Source: Oryzobacter telluris (GTDB taxonomy: Bacteria; Actinomycetota; Actinomycetes; Actinomycetales; Dermatophilaceae). Taken from it: a DNA stretch of 64,000 bases. Below, piece by piece: positions 58,270 to 64,000 of the stretch (within the stretch, counting starts at the first letter, position 1; each line of letters begins with the position of its first letter). The stretch is taken from positions 868,001 to 932,000 of the forward strand of contig NZ_CP170723.1 of assembly GCF_043099285.1 (NCBI RefSeq), in the 5' to 3' direction. The notes beneath the pieces were generated by a model. The model saw only the letters and a program-made list of their open reading frames with translations. It did no database searches and had not been told where the DNA came from. The position numbers and the translations under genes are program-made.

Positions 58270-59037
58270 ATGGGCGACGCGACCGCCCGGCAGGCGGTAG
58301 CGGCAGGGCACGACAGCGCGGACTCGCTTCCCGACCTGGGGCGATCCCTCGCCACGCTCATCGCGCAGGCAGGCCCCGGCGGCGGCGTCTCGGCGCTCGA
58401 GGGCCTCCTCAGGTTCGGGCAGACCCCCGCCGTGGGGGCCCGATGGGGGAGCGTGGTGCGGCTGCGGCAGGGCAGGTTCCACACCGTCGCATCGACCGGC
58501 GAGACCGCCGCCGCCATCGACCGGGCCCAGATCCACGCCGGCCAGGGCCCCGCCATCGAGGTCGTGCTCCACGGGAGCACGGTCCTCACGGCCGACATCA
58601 CCGACGACGAGCGGTGGCAGCCGCTGGGGCAGCGACTGCAGGAGAGCCTCGGCGTCCGCAGCATGGTGGCGTACCGCCTCCACCTGCTCGACGAGAGCGA
58701 CGCCGTCGCCGGGCTCTGCTTCAGCTCCGACCGCGCCCACGCCTTCTCACCGCACCACGTGCACCGCGGCCTGCTCATCGCGAGCCACGCCGCCCTGATG
58801 CTGACGGCCCACACCGCCAACACCAACGCCGACCAGCTCAGCAAGGCCCTCGACAGCAACCGGGAGATCGGCGTCGGTGTCGGTGTGCTCATGGCCAGCC
58901 ACTCGCTCACGCGCGAGCAGGCCTTCCAGGTGCTGCGCACGGCCAGCCAGAACACCAACCGGAAACTGCGCGACATCGCCATCGAAGTCGGCGACACCGG
59001 CCTTCCACCGAGTGGAGGTGACCCAGGGAGGGACTAG
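58270..59037 (+). CDS. GAF-ANTAR antitermination regulator
   Basis: This is a 255-residue protein. A GAF-like sensor domain (about 50-185, with AGQGPAIEVVLHG and GVRSMVAYRLHLLDE) is followed by an ANTAR RNA-binding domain (about 190-245): ALDSNREIGVGVGVLMASHSLTREQAFQVLRTASQNTNRKLRDIA. ANTAR proteins bind paired hairpins in mRNA and prevent termination. GGAGGG precedes the ATG. Its targets are not in clear view here. Confidence 0.92.
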   Translation: MGDATARQAVAAGHDSADSLPDLGRSLATLIAQAGPGGGVSALEGLLRFGQTPAVGARWGSVVRLRQGRFHTVASTGETAAAIDRAQIHAGQGPAIEVVLHGSTVLTADITDDERWQPLGQRLQESLGVRSMVAYRLHLLDESDAVAGLCFSSDRAHAFSPHHVHRGLLIASHAALMLTAHTANTNADQLSKALDSNREIGVGVGVLMASHSLTREQAFQVLRTASQNTNRKLRDIAIEVGDTGLPPSGGDPGRD

Positions 59038-59317
59038 CGCGAGCGACGCTTGACCAGCGGGGGCGTCGTGGACAACGGGTGCATCGGAGCTGGCAGTGCG
59101 TGTTCGCGTCCCCGGAACGCAGCGTGTGTGAGGCGGCGTGTGTTTCCGTACGCGTCGCGGTGCGCTTGCCACGAAGGTCGTTCGTTGCCGCAACGTCCGC
59201 GCCATCACCGCGACGACGCAGTAACTCCGAGATGCCGCAGATGTACCTGCGCCCTGCGTGGACTTCTGGGTCATCACCGTGGTGGCGCGGTACTTCCGGA
59301 TCTGCCGCGGTTCGCCG

Positions 59318-59659
59318 CTAGGGGTACGGCGCGTGGAACAGGACGTCGCCGGCCGCGAGTACTTCGTCGTGAGTCTGCGTTCCTCCGTATTCGGTCCAGG
59401 TCCACTGGCCGCTGTGAATCGAGAGGCGGAGGATCCGACCGTCCACAGCGACGCGTGTCGGGACCAGGTCGAGGACGTGGACTTCGTCGAGCCGAAGACG
59501 CACCCCGCCGCTGTCGGACGTGACTTCGGTCAGTCGATGCCAGCCGTCATGCGGCCTACCGAACCAACCGCTGGGAAGCTGGAGGCTTGCCGCTCCGTGC
59601 TCCGCGAAGAACGCACCAATAGCGTCAGCAGTTAGCTGGGGGAGCGGGCGTGCGGGCAC
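59318..59659 (-). CDS. Unknown protein of 113 residues
   Basis: This is a soluble protein with QLTADAIGAFFAEHGAASLQLPSGWFGRPHDGWHRLTEV and a beta-rich second half ending LFHAPYP. No known domain. The GTG at 59659 is the only likely start, but it lacks a ribosome site. The area from 59 to 59.7 kb appears less GC-rich and less gene-dense than the surroundings, which may reflect acquisition. Confidence 0.55.
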   Translation of the reverse strand: MPARPLPQLTADAIGAFFAEHGAASLQLPSGWFGRPHDGWHRLTEVTSDSGGVRLRLDEVHVLDLVPTRVAVDGRILRLSIHSGQWTWTEYGGTQTHDEVLAAGDVLFHAPYP

Positions 59660-59745
59660 GAGGACATCATCGCGGCTGTGCCCCGGACGCGACCCCGCCG
59701 GCGACCTACGGACGTGCCGCGGGCGCGTGCCCTCGGTGTCGCCGG

Positions 59746-60639
59746 CTAGTGAAGTGCGCGCTTGGCCTCGGTTTGGACTTCTGCGGCGACAGTGTCGACG
59801 AGGCGGGAGCGGAGCTTCCACTGCTGCCAGTGCAGTGGGACGTCGAGGTGACGGCCGGGGGCGAGGTCGACGAGTTCGCCTGCGGTGATTCCTGCGTGGG
59901 CATGGTCGAGGGGGAGCATGGCCCAGCCCAGGCCGAGTCGGGTGGCGACGGCGAAGTCGGCTGAGGCGGGGACGTAGTGCCGTGGTGGGTCCAGGGTCCG
60001 GCGGCTGAGGCGGCGGGAGAATCGCTCCTGCAGGGTGTCTTTGCGATCGAAGTCGATGCGTGGTGCACGGGCCAGGGCTGAGGGGGTGAGTCCGTCGGGG
60101 CACCAGCGGGCGGCGTAGTCGGGGGTGGCGTAGGCGCGGTATCGCATCCTTCCCAGTGGGGTCGAGGTGCAGCCGGGCACGGGGGTGGCGTCGCTGGCGA
60201 TGGCGGCCATCACGGCGCCGGAGGCCAGCAGGTCGGCCGTGTGCTCCTGGTCGTCCGGGACGAGGTCGAAGACGACGGGTTCACGGGCTGCGACGCGCGC
60301 GAGCGGGGGCAGGATCCAGGTCGCGAGGGAGTCGGCGTTCACGGCGATCGGCAGTGTCGTCGGCCGCTCGTCGGTGCGTTCGGTCCCGAGCTGTCGCAGG
60401 GTCTCGTCCTGGAGCAGAGCCAGCTGCTGTCCCAAGCGCAGAACGGCTTCCCCAGCGGTGGTGGCGCGCACCGGTTTCGAGCGCACCACCAGCACTCGGC
60501 CCACCCGCTGCTCCAGGGCCTTGATGCGCTGGCTGACGGCACTGGGGGTCAGGTGCAGGGATCGGGCCGCCGCGTCGAACGTGCCGTCCCTGACGACAGC
60601 GGTCAGGGTCTCGATCAGCTCCGAGGGAATCTTCATCAT
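59746..60639 (-). CDS. LysR-family regulator, ArgP/LysG type
   Basis: This is a 297-residue regulator. The helix-turn-helix is ELIETLTAVVRDGTFDAAARSLHLTPSAVSQRIKALEQRVGRVLVVR, the form seen in LysG and ArgP. The effector domain follows. It is divergent from a LysE-type exporter, the same arrangement as lysG/lysE, where basic amino acids activate export. Two ATG codons (60639, 60636) are possible; TAGCCT lies 5 bases before the first, so the transcript may be leaderless. Confidence 0.94.
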   Translation of the reverse strand: MMKIPSELIETLTAVVRDGTFDAAARSLHLTPSAVSQRIKALEQRVGRVLVVRSKPVRATTAGEAVLRLGQQLALLQDETLRQLGTERTDERPTTLPIAVNADSLATWILPPLARVAAREPVVFDLVPDDQEHTADLLASGAVMAAIASDATPVPGCTSTPLGRMRYRAYATPDYAARWCPDGLTPSALARAPRIDFDRKDTLQERFSRRLSRRTLDPPRHYVPASADFAVATRLGLGWAMLPLDHAHAGITAGELVDLAPGRHLDVPLHWQQWKLRSRLVDTVAAEVQTEAKRALH

Positions 60640-60654
60640 GAATCAGGCTAATGG

Positions 60655-60676
60655 TTCGTCAGAATTCTGAACTGGA
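60655..60676. promoter_or_regulatory. Palindrome between LysG-type and LysE-type genes
   Basis: TCAGAATTCTGA (60659-60670) is a perfect 12-bp palindrome flanked by GTTC-type bases. It lies about 25 bases before the exporter -10 region, where a LysR activator would bind. Confidence 0.6.
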
Positions 60677-60695
60677 TTGCGTTCACGACGGCGCC

Positions 60696-60701
60696 TACGG
60701 T
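60696..60701 (+). promoter_or_regulatory. Leaderless promoter of the LysE-type gene
   Basis: TACGGT, 6 bases, then ATG 60708; no ribosome site. Confidence 0.55.
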
Positions 60702-60707
60702 CGGGCC

Positions 60708-61487
60708 ATGACATCAGTGCAGCTCCTCACCTCGGCCCTGGCCGGACTCGGCCTCGGGTTGGGTCTGATCGTCGCGATCGGCGCCCAGAACGCGTTCGTG
60801 CTGCGGCAGGGGATCCGGCGTGAGCAGGTCCTGACGGTGGTCGTGATCTGCATCGTCTCCGACGCGGTCCTCATCGCCGCCGGCGTCGCGGGTGCCGGTG
60901 CACTGTTCACGGCCCTGCCGTGGCTGGTCGACCTCGCTCGCTGGGGCGGCGCCCTCTTCCTCCTGGCCTATGCGGCGATGGCAGCGCGGCGCTCCTGGCG
61001 CCGACCCGCCCCAGACGCGCACGGACTGGAGGTCGAGACCCGTCCCGGGGGCCACCCGTCCGGAGGCGGGACGAGCGACCGCCGGGGCCCGACCCCCCTC
61101 GAGGGGCGAACGCCCGCCCCATCCGGCGAGAGCGGCACGACCCTCACGGTGCAGGCGCCCGCGCCGGCGCCGGAGGTCGCCACCGTGCGGGCACCGCGCA
61201 AACGCCTTGGCGTCGTGGCGACGGCGCTGGCGCTGACCTGGCTGAACCCGCACGTCTACCTCGACACCTTCGTCCTGCTCGGCTCGGTCGGCTCGACGCA
61301 CGGGGAGAACCGCTGGGCGTTCGCGGCCGGTGCTGTCGTCGGGAGCATCGTGTGGTTCTCCTCGCTCGGCCTGGCCGCGCGAGCCCTTGCCCCGGTCTTC
61401 GCCCGCCCGCGCGCGTGGCGCGTCCTGGACGCGGGTCTCGCGGTGGTGATGACGAGCATCGCCGTCGGCCTCGTGGTCGGGGCCTGA
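60708..61487 (+). CDS. LysE/ArgO-type amino-acid exporter
   Basis: This is a 259-residue membrane protein with about six helices. The first has GLIVAIGAQNAFVLRQGIRR, and a later one has TWLNPHVYLDTFVLLG, both hallmarks of LysE/ArgO exporters. A hydrophilic Pro/Gly/Thr-rich insert of about 75 residues (95-170) separates helices 3 and 4, much longer than in typical members. It probably exports lysine or arginine, induced by the divergent LysG-type regulator. Confidence 0.93.
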   Translation: MTSVQLLTSALAGLGLGLGLIVAIGAQNAFVLRQGIRREQVLTVVVICIVSDAVLIAAGVAGAGALFTALPWLVDLARWGGALFLLAYAAMAARRSWRRPAPDAHGLEVETRPGGHPSGGGTSDRRGPTPLEGRTPAPSGESGTTLTVQAPAPAPEVATVRAPRKRLGVVATALALTWLNPHVYLDTFVLLGSVGSTHGENRWAFAAGAVVGSIVWFSSLGLAARALAPVFARPRAWRVLDAGLAVVMTSIAVGLVVGA

Positions 61488-61553
61488 GGTGACCACGCCA
61501 CCGAGCCCCGACCCGCGCCGCCACCTCACCCTCGAAACGACCAGGAGCAGCCC

Positions 61554-61862
61554 GTGATCTGCTGCCAGTTCATCTTCAGACCGGGCGAGTACGACGAGGA
61601 GTTCCTCCGCCTTGACCAGCAGATCGAGACGTTCGCCCGCGCCCTACCCGGGTTCATCGACGTCGAGACGTGGACCGCGCCCGAACACGGCCTCGTGAAC
61701 GCCATCTACTACTTCACCGACCAGGCGCCGGTCAAGGAGCTCGCCCGGTTCCCCACCCACCTCGCCGCCAAGGACCAGGTCCACCGCTGGTACGACGGCT
61801 ACCGCATCGTCATCAGCGAGGTCACCACCACCTACGGAGACGACCGCCTCATCAACGACTGA
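61554..61862 (+). CDS. ABM-fold (antibiotic biosynthesis monooxygenase-like) protein
   Basis: This is a 102-residue alpha/beta-barrel dimer-type protein: CCQFIFRPGEYDEEFLRLDQQIETFARALPGF, AIYYFTD, and HLAAKDQVHRWYDGYRIVISE. It is probably a small monooxygenase or a non-enzymatic relative. GTG 61554 follows AGGAG. It lies 66 bases after the exporter and may share its transcript. Confidence 0.8.
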   Translation: MICCQFIFRPGEYDEEFLRLDQQIETFARALPGFIDVETWTAPEHGLVNAIYYFTDQAPVKELARFPTHLAAKDQVHRWYDGYRIVISEVTTTYGDDRLIND

Positions 61863-62221
61863 TCCAGCCAAAGGCCCGCAACATCCGGACATGCCGCGAC
61901 ATTGGTGCGACTGTGAATCCCGTCGAGTAGCGGATCGGCCTCTTCGCGCTGGAGGGAGGCGCTACGGCATGGCTTCTCCCACCCGATCGTCCAGCACGTT
62001 GAACTGTTCCTGCGTTGCGGGTGTCACGGTGAGCCTGAGAACGACGGCCATGGGCACAGTCTTGCGCTGTCGTGGTTAGACGGGAAGTGCATGCGGCCTC
62101 ATCGTTGGAGAAAGGCGGTCATGCTCAAGCGCTACATGAGCCGATCCCTCGCATCCGCATCTGCCGCGTTCGCACGGTGCCGTGACTGCTGCGTGCTGCT
62201 ACCCCGCGGAGCTGTGAAGCG
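61863..62221. other. Intergenic region without recognised gene
   Basis: These 359 bases lie between converging genes. A 43-codon open stretch from ATG 62120 has a purine-rich lead but a composition unlike real proteins. No hairpin strong enough to call a terminator is seen. Confidence 0.5.
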
Positions 62222-62653
62222 TCAGAACGTGCCGATATGTCTGCGCGCTTGATCCGCCGCCTCGGTCAGGTCGACGCCGTAGGCCCCGCGTCCCGTCGAT
62301 GCGAAGGTCGTCAATTTGTCGCCCGCCCGTTCGAAGAGTCGCTCCGCTCCGACCTGGTTCCCGCGGGCAGCGTGGGTGAGAGCAACGCAGATCTGCGCAA
62401 GGCCTTGCCACAGGTCCGCCTCCTCGATCGGTCCGGCTTTCCATCGTGCTTCGAGGACCTCGTGGGCTGCGAATGGGCGGCCGGCGTCGATGAGCTCTCT
62501 AGCCGTCCTGAGCGCTTCGTGCGGCGGTAGGGGTTCCTCGGAGACCGGCTCGACACCCTCAGCGCCATAGGGCAGTGGTCGGCCCAACGCGTCTCGAGGC
62601 CTCGCCTGACGAGCACGACCCTCGGTGTCGCGATCACGCTCTGCTCCAGTCAC
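62222..62653 (-). CDS. DUF309-family protein
   Basis: This is a 143-residue soluble protein. It opens with RDRDTEGRARQARPRDALGRPLPYG, the standard actinobacterial lead, and has the DUF309 core RELIDAGRPFAAHEVLEARWKAGPIEEADLWQGLAQICVALTHAARGN. The structure is a helical bundle; function unknown. GTG 62653 is chosen as start because the protein pattern begins there, though the ribosome site is weak. Confidence 0.9.
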   Translation of the reverse strand: MTGAERDRDTEGRARQARPRDALGRPLPYGAEGVEPVSEEPLPPHEALRTARELIDAGRPFAAHEVLEARWKAGPIEEADLWQGLAQICVALTHAARGNQVGAERLFERAGDKLTTFASTGRGAYGVDLTEAADQARRHIGTF

Positions 62654-62708
62654 ACCACCAGAGTCCCACGGCGGAGACGTCGACGATCCCGGCACCTTGG
62701 GCGGGCGG

Positions 62709-63236
62709 TCATGCCTGCTGCGGCGTGCGGTCGAGATCGCGGTGCGGAGTGGTCGGCGAGGTCGCCGGAGCCGGCGTGCGGCATGGCCAGGTCCAGGCGT
62801 GGCGCAGGATGAAGGCGAGAAGGATGAGTTCCAGTGCGACGCCGAGCACGTAGAAGGACATCCAAGCCTCGCCCACCTGGCCCACGGCGTTGAAGGCCGC
62901 GAAGGGGACCTGCACCGACGCCACGACGATGTTCGTGATGCGGTTGGCCCGGGCGGGCAGCGCCATCGACAGCACGACCATGGAGATCGGGATCGCCAGG
63001 AGGGTCAGTGCCGTGAGAGCCCAGGTCTGGGTGATGTCGAACTCCCAGACGACGCCGACCAGGATGTCCTCGACGACACCGGGCTTGTAGAACGCGAGAA
63101 TGTCCACGTAGGCGTAGAGGAACACGAAGCTGGTCCATGCTGCGGCGAGCTTCGCCTGCACGGGCATGCGCAGGTCTTCCAGCGCGGTGCGCGACCGCGG
63201 ACGCTCGAGCGCGTTGGGGTGGTGGGACGTTCTCAT
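62709..63236 (-). CDS. DUF6326-like membrane protein
   Basis: This is a 175-residue protein with four hydrophobic helices. VQAKLAAAWTSFVFLYAYVDILAFYKPGVVEDILVG and SMVVLSMALPARANRITNIVVA are family patterns. AAGGAG lies about 5 bases before the ATG. Function unknown. Its gene is divergent from the histidine kinase at the window end, which might regulate it. Confidence 0.85.
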   Translation of the reverse strand: MRTSHHPNALERPRSRTALEDLRMPVQAKLAAAWTSFVFLYAYVDILAFYKPGVVEDILVGVVWEFDITQTWALTALTLLAIPISMVVLSMALPARANRITNIVVASVQVPFAAFNAVGQVGEAWMSFYVLGVALELILLAFILRHAWTWPCRTPAPATSPTTPHRDLDRTPQQA

Positions 63237-63382
63237 TGATGCTCCTTGGGGCGATCTGGTGGGTGCTCCACCGTCACGCATGCGGTGGGTCGGCGCATCA
63301 GCCCGGGAGCCTGATTCGACCTGGCCGCGGGCTCAGGAGCGCTGTTGTCCTTTCGGCGGATACGCCCGTGACACGGCCTGCC

Positions 63383-63388
63383 TACGCT
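63383..63388 (+). promoter_or_regulatory. Leaderless promoter of the sensor kinase gene
   Basis: TACGCT, 6 bases, then GTG 63395; no ribosome site. Confidence 0.5.
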
Positions 63389-63394
63389 GCTCAG

Positions 63395-64000
63395 GTGGCC
63401 ATCGATGCTGTGCGCTCGCTCTGGGTCGAACCGCGCCCCACCAACCCCCCGGCCAGGGGGCCCTGGGACTGGGCCCTGGTCGGGGCCTTCCTCTGCTGGT
63501 CGGCGGTTGAGGTGGTGCTTCGCCAGAACTTGGCGCCGTTCCCGCTGTTGGTCCTCGGCACGCTCGGGCTCCTGGGCTCGCTGCTGTGGCGACGCTCGCA
63601 ACCGCTCCTCGCAGTGGCGGTCGGTTTCGGGACGTTGGTGATCGTCGACGTGGCCAGGATCCTCACCGGGTCGCAAGGCGCACTGTTGAACAGCACCTCC
63701 GCGGCGCTGGTCCTGACTTTCGCCCTGCTCCGGTGGGGCTCCGGCCGGGAGGCCGCAGGCGGGCTCGGCGTGATCCTGCTCTGGCTGCCCATCACCACCG
63801 TCGCCACCCCCACCAGCGCGGCGGACACGGTCGGTGCCTACGGCTTCTTCCTCTCCGCCGCTGCGCTGGGCGCCGCGAGCCGCTACCGGGCGAGGGTCCG
63901 CATCCGCGACATCGACCAGGCCAGGGCGCGCGAGCGCGTGCAGCTCGCGCGCGAGCTGCACGACACGGTCGCCCACCACGTCTCCGGTATCGCCATCCAG
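63395..64000 (+). CDS. NarL-type sensor histidine kinase, N-terminal part (3' end outside window)
   Basis: This is the first 202 residues. About five hydrophobic helices (residues 25-160) are followed by a basic linker and the dimerisation helix with ARERVQLARELHDTVAHHVSGIAIQ, where the His in ELHD is the phosphorylation site of the HisKA_3 type. The ATPase domain lies beyond the window end. A LuxR-type response regulator gene probably follows. Confidence 0.9.
   Translation, partial: MAIDAVRSLWVEPRPTNPPARGPWDWALVGAFLCWSAVEVVLRQNLAPFPLLVLGTLGLLGSLLWRRSQPLLAVAVGFGTLVIVDVARILTGSQGALLNSTSAALVLTFALLRWGSGREAAGGLGVILLWLPITTVATPTSAADTVGAYGFFLSAAALGAASRYRARVRIRDIDQARARERVQLARELHDTVAHHVSGIAIQ

Noticed and set aside
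59038..59317. Small reading frames between the ANTAR gene and the unknown gene at 59318
   Set aside because: Arg/Ser-rich translations without motif, ribosome site or conservation pattern.
62120..62251. Possible 43-residue protein beginning MLKRYMSRSL
   Set aside because: A purine-rich lead is present, but the composition is unlike a real protein and it overlaps the 3' end of the DUF309 gene.

Overview
The window is 64 kb of very GC-rich DNA with dense genes, many GTG starts and 1-4 base stop/start overlaps. TetR, HxlR, LysR and MerR-type regulators, ANTAR and Hsp20 proteins, trehalose enzymes and an IniA/IniC-like dynamin pair all point to an actinobacterium. A micrococcal lineage such as Intrasporangiaceae is likely, but the exact taxon cannot be fixed from sequence alone. 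I found no rRNA, tRNA, CRISPR array or transposase.

Left part (1-24.6 kb). An RND metal-type efflux locus (partial permease, short lipoprotein, full permease) ends at a strong hairpin terminator. It faces a secreted modular purple-acid-phosphatase-like enzyme. A SNF2 helicase, a TetR/MFS efflux pair with twin operators, and a minus-strand group (P-loop protein, ABC exporter, CapA-like protein, two exported alpha/beta hydrolases) follow. After these come a decayed phosphotransferase, an SDR/MFS pair facing an HxlR regulator across an 18-bp perfect inverted repeat, and a DinB-like protein.

Centre-left (24.6-31.8 kb). A minus-strand operon encodes a COG4705-like membrane protein, an OmpR-type response regulator, a histidine kinase, a PAP2 phosphatase and a polytopic membrane protein. 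The last four genes are joined by 4-base overlaps. Upstream lie two gene remnants, a small unknown gene and a nucleotidyltransferase.

Centre (31.8-48.6 kb) is the most unusual part: a two-strand cluster built around two dynamin-like GTPases matching IniA and IniC in order and size. It also encodes a membrane-anchored Hsp70 with an outside domain, a membrane-anchored GrpE-like protein, two calcium-repeat proteins, a C39-like peptidase with the same repeats, a 937-residue protein with a lipoyl-like domain, an ECF sigma factor, and a second Hsp70 that also has a lipoyl-like domain. Two promoter-like motifs of identical architecture (GGGAAC, 17 bases, CATC-C/G-A) precede its calcium-repeat genes. 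A third, looser one precedes a small gene at 30.6 kb. The cluster looks like a sigma-controlled envelope-stress chaperone and membrane-remodelling module.

Right part (48.9-64 kb). A truncated secreted-protein gene is followed by a four-gene glycosyltransferase operon, apparently driven by a general-stress (SigB/SigF) promoter. A divergent LLM oxidoreductase/trehalose-synthase-like pair, small stress genes, an HspR-like/Hsp20 pair and an ANTAR regulator come next. The window ends with a LysG/LysE-type exporter pair, an ABM-fold protein, DUF309 and DUF6326 proteins and the start of a histidine kinase.
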